Positions 34,606 through 43,951 of a stretch of DNA of 64,000 nucleotides are shown in pieces. The position numbers and the translations under genes were made by a program. This DNA is from CATQHS01 sp965203375 (GTDB lineage: Bacteria > Actinomycetota > Acidimicrobiia > Acidimicrobiales > Aldehydirespiratoraceae). The DNA lies in contig OZ241886.1 of the NCBI GenBank assembly GCA_965203375.1, positions 1,612,001-1,676,000 on the forward strand, read 5' to 3'. The first letter of the stretch is position 1. Each line of letters begins with the position of its first letter. Below the pieces are notes generated by a model that searched no databases, was not told the DNA's origin, and worked only from the letters and a program-made list of their open reading frames with translations.

Positions 34606-35581
34606 GCCGCTGATCGACGGCTTCGGCCGGGTCCACCGGGATCTGAGGATCTCGGTCACCGACCGGTGCAACTTCCGCTGCGGCTACTGCATGCCGGCCG
34701 AGGGCCTGCAGTGGCTGTCCCGCGACGACCTGCTCACCTTCGAGGAGATCGAGCGGGTGGCCCGGCTGCTGGTCGAGCGCTACGGCGTGGATGGCATCCG
34801 CCTCACCGGCGGCGAGCCCACGGTGCGGGCCCAGCTTCCGACGCTGGTGGAGATGCTGGCCCGCCTCGGCGTCGATCTGGCCATGACCACCAACGGGGTG
34901 ACCCTGCCGCTGCTGGCCGGGGCCCTGCGGTCGGCCGGGCTCGGCCGCATCAACGTCTCCTGCGACTCGCTGCGCCCCGACCGCTTCGCCGAGATCACCC
35001 GGCGGCCCGAGCTGGACCGGGTGCTCGAGGGCATCGACGCCGCCGTGGACGCCGGCTTCGACCCGGTCAAAGTGAACTGCGTGGTGATGCGGGGCGTCAA
35101 CGACGACGAGATCGCCGACTTCGTGGCCTTCGGCCGGGACAAGGGGGTGGAGGTCCGCTTCATCGAGTTCATGCCCCTCGACGCCGAGGGGGCCTGGACC
35201 AGCGAGGCGGTGGTGGGGACGCAGGAGATCCTGTCCCGCGTCGAAGAGGTCTGCCCGGTCGAGCCGGTGGGGCGCACCTCGGCCCCCGCCGTCCGCTACC
35301 GGTTCCGGGACGGGCGGGGCTCGGTGGGCATCGTGGCCTCGGTGAGCGATTCGTTCTGCTCGAGCTGCGACCGGGTGAGGCTCACCGCCGACGGCCAGTT
35401 CCGCAACTGCCTGTTCGCCACGACGGAGACCGATCTGCGGGCCCGGCTGCGGTCCGGCGCCGGCGACGACGAGATCGCGGCCGCCATCGAGGCCTCGGTG
35501 GCGGCCAAGTGGGCCGGCCATCAGATAAACCAGGTCCACTTCATCCGCCCCCGCCGCTCCATGTCCCAGATCGGCGGCTGA
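34598..35581 (+). CDS. moaA: GTP 3',8-cyclase MoaA
   Basis: The 327-residue radical-SAM protein has the N-terminal cluster CNFRCGYC, RLTGGEPTVR, the C-terminal cluster SFCSSCDRVRLTADGQFRNC (CxxC...C) and ends in the functional double glycine (SQIGG). It converts GTP to the cyclic intermediate used by MoaC, the first step of molybdenum-cofactor synthesis. GTG 34598 begins with the conserved IDGFGRVHRDLRISVTDRC segment. The gene lies between moeA and moaC. Confidence 0.97.
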   Translation: MTAPLIDGFGRVHRDLRISVTDRCNFRCGYCMPAEGLQWLSRDDLLTFEEIERVARLLVERYGVDGIRLTGGEPTVRAQLPTLVEMLARLGVDLAMTTNGVTLPLLAGALRSAGLGRINVSCDSLRPDRFAEITRRPELDRVLEGIDAAVDAGFDPVKVNCVVMRGVNDDEIADFVAFGRDKGVEVRFIEFMPLDAEGAWTSEAVVGTQEILSRVEEVCPVEPVGRTSAPAVRYRFRDGRGSVGIVASVSDSFCSSCDRVRLTADGQFRNCLFATTETDLRARLRSGAGDDEIAAAIEASVAAKWAGHQINQVHFIRPRRSMSQIGG

Positions 35582-35705
35582 CCCGGCTCCGATCCCGCCG
35601 AGGCCGGGAGTCCCGGCCGGCCTCTGAGGCCTCGGCCTTGAGCTTGGGCGGCGAGGGGCGATGGGCATCGCCGGGGGAGGGCCGGCCGTCTTCTAAACTC
35701 CGGGG

Positions 35706-36197
35706 ATGCCCGTAGCCGGGTTTACCCATCTCGACTCCGAAGGCCGGGCCCGCATGGTGGACGTCACGCCCAAGGACCCCACCCATCGGCGGGCCGTGGC
35801 CCGGGCCCGGGTCGAGATGACGCCGGAGACGGCTCGGGCCGTGGCCGCGGGCGAAGTGGGGAAGGGGGACGTGCTGTCGGTGGCTCGGGTGGCCGGCATC
35901 CAGGCCGCCAAGCGCACCTCGGACCTCATCCCGCTGTGCCATCCGCTGATGGTGGGATCGGTCTCGGTGGACTTCGAGGTCACCCGCGACTCGGTCGACA
36001 TCGAGGCTCAGGTCGAGACGGTGGACCGCACCGGGGTGGAGATGGAGGCCCTCACCGCCTGCGGGGTGGCCGCGCTGACCGTCTACGACATGTGCAAGGC
36101 CCTCGACCGGTCCATGACCATCGGCGGCCTCGCCCTGTGGGAGAAGACCGGCGGGCGTTCGGGCCCCTACCAACGGGACGGCGGCCATGGCCGGTGA
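35706..36197 (+). CDS. moaC: Cyclic pyranopterin monophosphate synthase MoaC
   Basis: The 163-residue protein has the MoaC landmarks RMVDVTPKDPTHRRA, GDVLSVARVAGIQAAKRTSDLIPLCHPL, TGVEMEALTACGVAALTVYDMCKA and MTIGGLALWEKTGG. It completes conversion of the MoaA product to cPMP. ATG 35706 lies 124 bp after moaA; that gap shows no clear repeat or gene. Confidence 0.97.
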   Translation: MPVAGFTHLDSEGRARMVDVTPKDPTHRRAVARARVEMTPETARAVAAGEVGKGDVLSVARVAGIQAAKRTSDLIPLCHPLMVGSVSVDFEVTRDSVDIEAQVETVDRTGVEMEALTACGVAALTVYDMCKALDRSMTIGGLALWEKTGGRSGPYQRDGGHGR

Positions 36198-36227
36198 GCG
36201 CCCGAGCGGCCCGACTTCAGGGTATTG

Positions 36228-36256
36228 TTGCATTAAGGTTTCATTTCTGGTACAAA
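36228..36256 (+). promoter_or_regulatory. Candidate sigma-70-type promoter upstream of the SepX/GlpR-like gene
   Basis: TTGCAT (36228-36233), a 17-nt spacer and TACAAA (36251-36256) stand in an AT-rich patch after moaC. TTTCA and TGAAA arms around the -10 (near 36240 and 36257) form an imperfect inverted repeat that could be an operator. The gene start is 36312, so transcription would give a leader of about 50 nt. Confidence 0.45.
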
Positions 36257-36311
36257 CTGAAACAAATCTCTCGACGGAAGGGCTGGCCGGACTGTTGAAA
36301 GTCTCCGACGG

Positions 36312-36830
36312 GTGACGCTGATCGTTCTTTTCGCGGTGGTTGCGGCCTGGGCTGGCTATGCGGCCATGTGGCTGCGCGACGACCGGTCCGCCTCTCCGGC
36401 CCGGGGCAACAGCATCGACTCCTTCCGCCGGGCTCTGGGCTCGCTCGCCTCATCGTCGTTGGTGGCCCCGGGCCGGGCCGGGTCGCTGGGGGCGCGGCCC
36501 CGGTCGGCGGGGGTGCTGTCGGCGCCGATGACTCCGGTTCAGGCCGCCCGTCGGCGGTCCCAGGTGATGCTGACGCTGGCCGCGCTGGCCTTCGGGTCGC
36601 TGATGGCCGTCTCCTTCGCCGGCCTGCCCGCTCTGGTGGTCCACGTGATCGCCGACGTCGGCCTGCTGAGCTTCTTCTACGCCGTCGCCCGCCGCCGGCA
36701 GCTCATGGCCGAGCGGGAGATCAGGGCCGAGCAGGCCCTCAAGGTGGTGCGGCTGTACCCCGACCGCCCGGCCGGCGACGCGACCACCGAGGGCGCCCCG
36801 GCCGGGATGCGACGCGCCGTCGGCGGCTGA
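36312..36830 (+). CDS. Small membrane protein, possibly SepX/GlpR-like
   Basis: The 172-residue product has an N-terminal helix (LIVLFAVVAAWAGYAAMWL), a cytoplasmic stretch with NSIDSFRRALGSL, then two close helices (VMLTLAALAFGSLMAVSFAG, LPALVVHVIADVGLLSFFYA) and a basic C-terminus. This layout and its position near moeA resemble the actinobacterial divisome protein SepX/GlpR (Rv0996 lies near moeA in Mycobacterium), but the match is by layout and context rather than clear motifs. GTG 36312 has a weak SD. The 2-epimerase-like gene follows after 7 bp. Confidence 0.55.
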   Translation: MTLIVLFAVVAAWAGYAAMWLRDDRSASPARGNSIDSFRRALGSLASSSLVAPGRAGSLGARPRSAGVLSAPMTPVQAARRRSQVMLTLAALAFGSLMAVSFAGLPALVVHVIADVGLLSFFYAVARRRQLMAEREIRAEQALKVVRLYPDRPAGDATTEGAPAGMRRAVGG

Positions 36831-36837
36831 CCGAGGC

Positions 36838-37917
36838 TTGATCCACGTCTTCATCGGCACCAAGGCCCAGTACATCAAGCTGTCGCCTCTGCTGAGGCTG
36901 ATGCGGGACTCCGGGGTGCCCCACCGGCTGATCGATTCGGGCCAGCACGCCGGGATCTCGGCCTTGATGCGAGCCGAGCTGGGCGTGGAGGACCCCGATG
37001 TCAGGCTGGGGGGCGACCGCGACGTCGACTCCGTGCCCCAGGCCCTGCGGTGGACGCTGGGCGTGGCCCGGGGCCTGGTCTCGGGGTCTCGGCTGCGCCG
37101 CGAGGTGTTCGCCGGGCGGGGCGGGGTGTGCGTGGTCCACGGCGACACGCCCACCACCCTGCTGAGCGCGCTGATGGCCAAGCGGGCCGGCCTGGCCGTG
37201 GCCCACGTGGAGGCGGGCCTGCGCACGCATCGCTGGCTGCACCCCTTCCCCGAGGAGATCGTCCGGGTGGCGGTGGGCCGACTGGCCGACGTGCTGTTCG
37301 CGCCCGGCCCGGCCGCCGCGGCCAACCTGGCCCGCTCCGGCGTGAGGGGCCGGGTGGTGGTCTCCTCCGGCAACACCGTGCTCGAGTCGGTGCGGGCCTT
37401 GTCGTCCGGCGCGGGGGGCGGCCATGGCGCCGGGGCGGGGCCGGCTGTGGTCACCATGCACCGGGTGGAGAACCTCCACCGCCGGGCCCGCCTGAGGGGG
37501 CTGGTCGATCTGGTGGAGGGCCTGGCCCGATCCGGCCCCGTCCGCTGGGTCATGCACGGGCCGACCGAGCGGGCCCTGGCCGGGGGGCTGCGGGACCGCC
37601 TGGCCGGCGCCGGGGTGGAGCTGACCGGCCTGGCCCCCCACAACCGGTTCCTGGCCATGCTGGCCGATGCCCGGTTCGTGATAACCGACGGAGGCTCGAT
37701 CCAAGAGGAGTGCGCCCTGCTCGGAACCCCGACCCTGCTGTGGCGGGCCCGGACCGACCGGGCCGACGGGCTCGGCGTCAACGTGGTGTTGAGCCGCTAC
37801 GACCCGGCCGTCGTCGGGGACTTCCTGGCCGACCCCGACCGCTGGCGCCGCCCGTTCCGGGTCCCCGAGGTCAGCCCGTCAGCGGAGATCCTCGACGGAC
37901 TTCGCCCCTGGCTATGA
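36838..37917 (+). CDS. UDP-N-acetylglucosamine 2-epimerase-like protein (WecB family)
   Basis: The 359-residue GT-B-like protein follows the non-hydrolysing UDP-GlcNAc 2-epimerase plan: GTKAQYIKLSPL at the start, VHGDTPTTL, AHVEAGLRTHRWLHPFPEE, TMHRVENLHRR and TDGGSIQEECALLGTP. It would make UDP-ManNAc for surface glycans, although the family also contains dedicated relatives. TTG 36838 is the only start that keeps the first beta strand (IHVFIGTKAQ). It is convergent with the UPF0104 gene, with the stop region triplicated. Confidence 0.82.
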   Translation: MIHVFIGTKAQYIKLSPLLRLMRDSGVPHRLIDSGQHAGISALMRAELGVEDPDVRLGGDRDVDSVPQALRWTLGVARGLVSGSRLRREVFAGRGGVCVVHGDTPTTLLSALMAKRAGLAVAHVEAGLRTHRWLHPFPEEIVRVAVGRLADVLFAPGPAAAANLARSGVRGRVVVSSGNTVLESVRALSSGAGGGHGAGAGPAVVTMHRVENLHRRARLRGLVDLVEGLARSGPVRWVMHGPTERALAGGLRDRLAGAGVELTGLAPHNRFLAMLADARFVITDGGSIQEECALLGTPTLLWRARTDRADGLGVNVVLSRYDPAVVGDFLADPDRWRRPFRVPEVSPSAEILDGLRPWL

Positions 37918-38065
37918 CCCGTCGCCGCCCTCAGTGGCCTCGGCCCGGGCCTCGCCAGACACTCGGCGGGCTCGGCTGTGGCTATGACCTGTCGTCGCCC
38001 CCGGTGGCCTCGGTGCGGGCTTCGCGAGATCTTCGCCGGGCCCTGGCTATGACTTCTCCGGTCGC
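37910..38065. repeat. Convergent stop region in three degenerate copies (70 and 65 bp)
   Basis: GGCTATGACCCGTCGCCGCC at 37910, GGCTATGACCTGTCGTCGCC at 37980 and GGCTATGACTTCTCCGGTCG at 38045. Each CTATGA gives TGA on the plus strand and TAG on the minus strand; the first ends the 2-epimerase gene, the second ends the UPF0104 gene, and the third lies within its 3' coding end. Confidence 0.85.
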
Positions 38066-39091
38066 CGCGGCCGTCAGGTCGCGGACGGCCAGCACCAGCC
38101 GGTAGCCGCCCAGGATCACGGCCAGCTCGGCCAGGCTCTGAGCCCCCTCCTTGTTGGCTTGGAGCAATCCGGCCAGGCTCACCTCGGTCACCCCGATCCC
38201 CTGGGGCGCGACCACGGACAGGAACCCCGCCGCCCACGACAGCATGAACGAGCCCGCGCTGCGCACCGCCCCGAACCCGTCGGCGGCCGGAAAGGCCCGC
38301 AGGTACAGCAGGAAGGTGGCGGCCGACCAGGCCCAGAAGCAGGCCGACACCCCGATGAGCCGCAGATAGCCCCCCCAGGTCATGGTCAGGCGGACGCCGC
38401 GGCGGGCGGCCAGCCAGGCCATGAGCCGGCCCCCGAGCGGAGGCGACGAACCGGCCCCGAGCACCGCGGGCACGGCCGCGGCCCAGATCGCACCGCCCGG
38501 GAAGACTCCGGCCGATCCCAGCAGGGCCGCCCCGACGGCCACCGCCACCGCCAGGCTGAGGGCCATCTCCAGCCCGGCCGCCGCGGTGAGCGGGCCGATC
38601 CCGGCCCCGGTCTGGCGCAGCAGCGCCACCCTGGCCGCGGCGAAGGTCACTCCGCCGGGGACGTACCGGCCGGGCAGGGCCCGAGCCGTGGCCGCGGCCA
38701 CTTCCCCCCACGGCTGCGTCCGGGCCGGCTCCAGCATCCGCAGGCCGACCGCCCAGAACCAGGCGCTCAACCCGATGAGCCCGAAACCGGCGGCCAGCGA
38801 GGCGGCGATGTAGCCGGGCCGGGCCTGGCCCAGCAGGTCGGCCAGTTCCGGCCCCCGGGCGGCAATCACCCAGATTGCGGCCGCGGCCAGGCCGGCCAGA
38901 TATGCGACCCGCAGCCACCGCACCAGCCGAGCCCGGGCCGGCCTCTTCGGCGGACCGGGCTCGGCGGCCGGATCGGGGCTCGCCGGTTGGCTCGGTTCGG
39001 CGAGGCCGGGTGTCTTTGGCTGTCCCGGTTGCCCTGGCTCGGCGGCCGGATCGGGGCTCGCCGGTTGGCTCGGCTCGGCGGGATCGGTCAT
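37982..39091 (-). CDS. UPF0104/LPG-synthase-TM-like flippase-fold membrane protein
   Basis: The 369-residue protein has a Pro/Glu-rich cytoplasmic N-terminus made of two copies of AEPSQPASPDPAAEPG (78-bp DNA repeat), then about eight membrane helices with ALPGRYVPGGVTFAAARVAL, a pattern of the lysylphosphatidylglycerol-synthase TM/UPF0104 family (GK/R-xxPGG). Near the end, APQGIGVTEVSLAGLL matches the family's P-x-G-x-G-x-x-E motif. Relatives are thought to move lipid-linked substrates. ATG 39091 overlaps the pyruvyltransferase stop (ATGA), so both are one operon. Confidence 0.78.
   Translation of the reverse strand: MTDPAEPSQPASPDPAAEPGQPGQPKTPGLAEPSQPASPDPAAEPGPPKRPARARLVRWLRVAYLAGLAAAAIWVIAARGPELADLLGQARPGYIAASLAAGFGLIGLSAWFWAVGLRMLEPARTQPWGEVAAATARALPGRYVPGGVTFAAARVALLRQTGAGIGPLTAAAGLEMALSLAVAVAVGAALLGSAGVFPGGAIWAAAVPAVLGAGSSPPLGGRLMAWLAARRGVRLTMTWGGYLRLIGVSACFWAWSAATFLLYLRAFPAADGFGAVRSAGSFMLSWAAGFLSVVAPQGIGVTEVSLAGLLQANKEGAQSLAELAVILGGYRLVLAVRDLTAAATGEVIARARRRSREARTEATGGDDRS
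38960..39080. repeat. 78-bp in-frame tandem repeat in the UPF0104 gene
   Basis: CTCGGCGGCCGGATCGGGGC starts at 38960 and again at 39038 and continues with TCGCCGGTTGGCTCGG. The 78-bp period is 26 codons, giving the two AEPSQPASPDPAAEPG peptides. Confidence 0.85.
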
Positions 39092-40188
39092 CTGAGGCCG
39101 TCCAGGAGGCGGTCTAGGGCGGCGTCGTTCACCGACAGCCGGGCGGTCAGGTCGGCCCGAGCCGTCCCGACCCGGCCGGGGTCGAGCAAGGCGTCGGCAG
39201 CAGCCGCGGCCAAGCGGGCCGGGTCGAGCCCGTCGGGGTCGATCAGGGGGGCCCATCCGCCGGCTTCAGCGGCCAGGGCCGACATCTTGGGGGAGTAGTC
39301 GACCAGCACCGCGGGCCGGTCGCCGAGGAGGGCGGCGACGGCGCCGTGATAGCGCATGGTGACCACCAGACGGCTCCGGGCCACCTCGGCCAGCACCGAG
39401 TCGAGAGAGCCGACTACCAGCTCCGCCGGTGCCCGGAGCCGGTCGGCCACCGCCCGATGCACAGCCGCGTCCCGGCTCGGCTGGAAGGCGATCAACCTCA
39501 CCGCCAGCCCCGCGGCGTCGGCGGCCGCATCCAGCGACCGGGCCATCTCGTCGACCCACCGCTGCCGTTGGGGTCCGGGCCGATCCCAGCCCCGAGCCTT
39601 GGCCCCGGCCGTGCCCGGCCCCCGGCGATTGGGCGGGCGCAGGATCACGGCCATGGTGTCGTCGGGCGCCGACGGCGGCGGCGCCTCCAGCGACAGCGCC
39701 GGGTCGGCGCCCACGGCCGCGTCCGGCAGCCCCCACCGAGCCAACTGCCGGGCCGAGTCGTGATCTCGGACCACCATGGCGCCCAGCCTGCCCAGAGCAG
39801 CCCGGGCCAGGGCGGGCCCGAGCCGGCCCGGCACTTGGCCCACCCCCAACCCCACCGCCGCGCTCCGCTCACCGGCCGGCCGGGCCGCCAGCAGGCGGGA
39901 GGCGTGGAAGGGCAGGTTCCATCCGGAGGTCTCGGCCTGGACGATCCCGCCGGCCACGATGAGCCCGTCCGTTTTTCTCAGCGACCGGGCCAGAGCCGGA
40001 GAATCGGCCGGCGACCGGTGCCGGAGGGCCTCGACGCCGTGGTCGCGGCCGGTGCCGCCGGGATCGATGGAGACGACTACCGGCTCGGCCCCCCGGGCCC
40101 GCAGAGTCCGAGTGAGGGCCCGCAGGATCAGCTCATCGCCGAGGTTGTCCGAACCGAACCAGCCGGCCACCGCGATCCGGATGGTCAT
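39088..40188 (-). CDS. Polysaccharide pyruvyl transferase family protein (CsaB-like)
   Basis: The 366-residue protein begins MTIRIAVAGWFGSDNLGDEL, the family's GxxNxGDE motif, and has GGIVQAETSG, GVGQVPGR, AMVVRDHDSARQLARWG, ADPALSL and VTMRYHGAVAALLGDRPAVLVDYSPKM near the C-terminus. CsaB adds pyruvate ketals to secondary wall polymers, giving anchor sites for S-layer proteins; no S-layer protein is visible here. ATG 40188 is the start. The downstream UPF0104 gene overlaps it by 4 bp. Confidence 0.85.
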   Translation of the reverse strand: MTIRIAVAGWFGSDNLGDELILRALTRTLRARGAEPVVVSIDPGGTGRDHGVEALRHRSPADSPALARSLRKTDGLIVAGGIVQAETSGWNLPFHASRLLAARPAGERSAAVGLGVGQVPGRLGPALARAALGRLGAMVVRDHDSARQLARWGLPDAAVGADPALSLEAPPPSAPDDTMAVILRPPNRRGPGTAGAKARGWDRPGPQRQRWVDEMARSLDAAADAAGLAVRLIAFQPSRDAAVHRAVADRLRAPAELVVGSLDSVLAEVARSRLVVTMRYHGAVAALLGDRPAVLVDYSPKMSALAAEAGGWAPLIDPDGLDPARLAAAAADALLDPGRVGTARADLTARLSVNDAALDRLLDGLR

Positions 40189-40313
40189 GCCGTGATCCGG
40201 TCGCTCATCTTCAGGGCCCCTGGTTCGGCGGCCTGGCGCGGCCCGAGCACGGCCGTCTTGCCGGTCATTCTGCCAATCATCTCCGGGTTCACGCTAGAGT
40301 GGCGGCCTGGCTT

Positions 40314-40388
40314 GGGGGTGTAGCTCAGCCTGGCTAGAGCGCCTCGGTCGCATCGAGGAGGCCAGGGGTTCGAATCCCCTCACCTCCA
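40314..40388 (+). tRNA. tRNA-Ala (anticodon CGC); genomic CCA follows to 40391
   Basis: The fold has acceptor GGGGGTG/CACCTCC, D arm GCTC/GAGC, anticodon stem CCTCG/CGAGG with loop GTCGCAT (anticodon CGC, reads GCG), and T arm AGGGG-TTCGAAT-CCCCT. Discriminator A is followed by an encoded CCA, unlike the tRNA-Val of this window. A second AT-rich gene block starts downstream. Confidence 0.93.
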
Positions 40389-40401
40389 CCATGCCGGTGT
40401 C

Positions 40402-40507
40402 GGGCGGTCCGTGCCCGCCGCTCGCTGGAGGCCGCGGGCCGTCGCATCCGGCCTCGGCGTGTCACCCATTGGGCGTCACCCATTGCCCGGGCGGTCCGTG
40501 CCCGCCG
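40402..40507. repeat. 87-bp-period duplication between tRNA-Ala and the flippase stop
   Basis: CGGGCGGTCCGTGCCCGCCG is present near 40401 and again at 40488. Inside, GTCACCCATTG occurs twice, near 40461 and 40475, the second containing the stop of the flippase gene on the minus strand. GGCGG/CCGCC arms in the unit form a short hairpin. Confidence 0.8.
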
Positions 40508-41819
40508 CGGGATCGGCCTGTCTCAGCACGGGGACGACGAACGGCAGGATGACGACGGTGGCGAATAGGAAGTAGATCGTTCTAGCCCAAGCCCCTCCGG
40601 CGGCATCATAAGTGGGTGTCAGCCATATGATGGATGCAATAAAAGCCAAGAAACCGACTGCAGTCGACAGAAAAGACGGCCAGATGCGGCCAATTGCTGT
40701 CGGCAATGTGGCAAATACAGCGACGCTGGCTACGGCAACACCGGGAATCATGATCAGCATCAATGATGAAGACTCGGAAAAGTCTTCTCCCAGTATTATG
40801 CGAACAATGGGGTCGCGAAGAAGGGCCAGGAGACCATACGCGAGCACTCCAAGCACAAAGGACAGAAGGGTGAATCGGAAGACGGTACGGCGCAATCTCG
40901 AAAGTTCATTTGCAAACCAATGCCTGCTGTATTCGGTTAGCAGCGCAGAGTGAATCAATAAGAAGGGACGTTTAGCCATGTCAACTATTTGGCGAGCGGC
41001 GCGGTAGACGCCTATGCTAGATGCACCTATGAATTGAGATAGTATAATATAATCTATGTTGTCAAGAAGGACCATAATAGACTTCTTACCGTAGTCGCCG
41101 AACTGGAACCTAAGTGCATCGGTAGGTATTCGTATCGATGGCGAACTGAAAAGTCCCGTGATCCCTGCTCGATGGGCGGTTATCACTGTGACAATGAACA
41201 TTCCAATTCCATTCACGACCGCGCCAGCAATGTATGCCCAAACAACTTCAATCAAACCTCCATCCATAAGCCATATCAAAGCCAGTAAGCTGACACGTGC
41301 TAAGGAGCTTGCTGCCGTTACAGCTGCGCCCAAAGATACACAGTCAGACAGCCTAAGCATGGCCATGCTCTCGGCCTTGATTGACATCAAAATACCGATA
41401 ATGCCGAACAGAAACAGTGCCCCTACGTCGTTCTCTCCTATCCTCAAAAAGTCATTTGCATAAATCCCTAGGCCGACGACTATGATATAGGCAATGAGGG
41501 ATAAGGCTATCGAAAATACAATTGTGAATCGCAATATGCGAGAAGCTTCATCAGGCTTACCTTCAGTTACAGCCCTATTGGCCATAGATGTAACAATGTC
41601 GTCTCCTGATATAGCTATCAGACCATGAACTAGTCCAGTCACTGCCATGATGATGGCCAAAACACCAAAGCCTTCCATGCCCAATATTCTGATTGACAGA
41701 TAAACTTGGGCCAAACCACCCAGGCTCTGCGTACCTAAAATGGCCCCCATCCAAAATATCTGTCGAGTGACGCGGCGATCAGATATTGAGAATACTTGAC
41801 GTATCGTTGCCAGAGCCAT
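40476..41819 (-). CDS. Oligosaccharide flippase (Wzx/MOP family), AT-rich
   Basis: A 447-residue protein with about twelve to fourteen membrane helices. RQIFWMGAILGTQSLGGLAQVYLSIRILGMEGFGVLAI at the start and VYRAARQIVDMAKRPFLLIHSAL in the middle are typical of polysaccharide flippases of the MOP superfamily. It would turn lipid-linked oligosaccharides across the membrane. The last ~15 residues are in high-GC repeat sequence, the rest is AT-rich. The ATG at 41819 lies 14 bp after the epimerase stop, so the two form an operon. Confidence 0.82.
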   Translation of the reverse strand: MALATIRQVFSISDRRVTRQIFWMGAILGTQSLGGLAQVYLSIRILGMEGFGVLAIIMAVTGLVHGLIAISGDDIVTSMANRAVTEGKPDEASRILRFTIVFSIALSLIAYIIVVGLGIYANDFLRIGENDVGALFLFGIIGILMSIKAESMAMLRLSDCVSLGAAVTAASSLARVSLLALIWLMDGGLIEVVWAYIAGAVVNGIGMFIVTVITAHRAGITGLFSSPSIRIPTDALRFQFGDYGKKSIMVLLDNIDYIILSQFIGASSIGVYRAARQIVDMAKRPFLLIHSALLTEYSRHWFANELSRLRRTVFRFTLLSFVLGVLAYGLLALLRDPIVRIILGEDFSESSSLMLIMIPGVAVASVAVFATLPTAIGRIWPSFLSTAVGFLAFIASIIWLTPTYDAAGGAWARTIYFLFATVVILPFVVPVLRQADPAAGTDRPGNG

Positions 41820-41833
41820 TTCTAACTGATATA

Positions 41834-42733
41834 CTATATAAGCGGCCGCAAACCTTCGGCCAACGATATTCGCGGCTCCCAGCCTAGCCTGGCCAAGGCT
41901 TGAGAATAGTCTGCCGATTTGCGAAGCTCTTCGAACTCTCCTCGTGGATTTGGAACAACATACTCTATCTCATCGTCAATCCGTTTGGCAATGTCCTTTA
42001 CGGAAGTCTCTTCAGCCGATCCGATATTCAGTATAAGATGATCTCCCGATATTATGTCGGCTGAAGCGGCCAACATATTGGCCCGGACTACATCCGAAAT
42101 GTGAGTATAAGCGCGGGTCTGGTTACCGTCGCCGTATACAGTCAAAGGCTTGCCCGCCTCGCGTAGTTTCAAGAAGTGAGGTATGACTAGCGTGTAGGCG
42201 CCTTCGGTCGCCTGTCTGTGTCCATAGACATTGAAGTATCGCAATGACACTATCTTCATGTTGAAGATTTCGGCGAACATGGAGGCGTATTGTTCTCCCA
42301 TCAACTTTTGCAGACCATAGGGAGACCTGGGCATCGGTGTCATAGTCTCCACCATAACATGGGATGACTGATCGCCGTAAACGCTGGAGGATGAAGAGTT
42401 TATTACACGGTCGATGCCGTTGATTCTGGCGGCTTGCAACACGTTCAGCGTGCCATTAACGTTTACATCGTGAGTTCCCATTGGGTCATCTACAGACCTC
42501 ATAATACGGGGCATAGCGGCGGCGTGAAATACGCATTCGGTCGAGGCCGTAGCCGACATGACTAGGTCGCTATCGGTTATCGAACCTTCGATCAGAGTGG
42601 CTTTCGGGTTGAGACGGGATCGATCGCCGGTCGATAAGTCGTCCACGACCACCACTTCATGTCCCTGCTCCACCAGCTCGTCCACCAGATGGGAGCCTAT
42701 GAAACCGCATCCGCCGGTCACCGCGCACTTCAT
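41834..42733 (-). CDS. NAD-dependent epimerase/dehydratase (UDP-sugar 4-epimerase-like extended SDR)
   Basis: The 299-residue protein has the Rossmann GGCGFIGSHL, VDDLSTGDRSRL, HAAAMPRIMRSVDDP, NSSSSSVYG, the catalytic YGLQK (YxxxK), SLRYFNVYGHRQ and VYGDGNQTRAYTHISDVVRA. These fit the GalE/WbpP branch of extended SDRs. The first ~25 codons are GC-rich and the remainder AT-rich, as if a recombination point lies inside the gene near 42650. ATG 42733 is the start. The flippase gene follows. Confidence 0.85.
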   Translation of the reverse strand: MKCAVTGGCGFIGSHLVDELVEQGHEVVVVDDLSTGDRSRLNPKATLIEGSITDSDLVMSATASTECVFHAAAMPRIMRSVDDPMGTHDVNVNGTLNVLQAARINGIDRVINSSSSSVYGDQSSHVMVETMTPMPRSPYGLQKLMGEQYASMFAEIFNMKIVSLRYFNVYGHRQATEGAYTLVIPHFLKLREAGKPLTVYGDGNQTRAYTHISDVVRANMLAASADIISGDHLILNIGSAEETSVKDIAKRIDDEIEYVVPNPRGEFEELRKSADYSQALARLGWEPRISLAEGLRPLI

Positions 42734-42790
42734 GTGAGCGAACGGCTGTGGTCGCCGAGCATCCGGGGAGCCTATAGGCCGAGGCTGTCT

Positions 42791-43945
<1,155 letters not shown>

Positions 43946-43951
43946 GGACGC

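Noticed and set aside
34521..35705. Molybdenum-cofactor riboswitch before moaA or moaC
   Set aside because: The moaA leader is only junction repeat, and the 124-bp moaA-moaC gap shows no Moco-type conserved stems that I can recognise.
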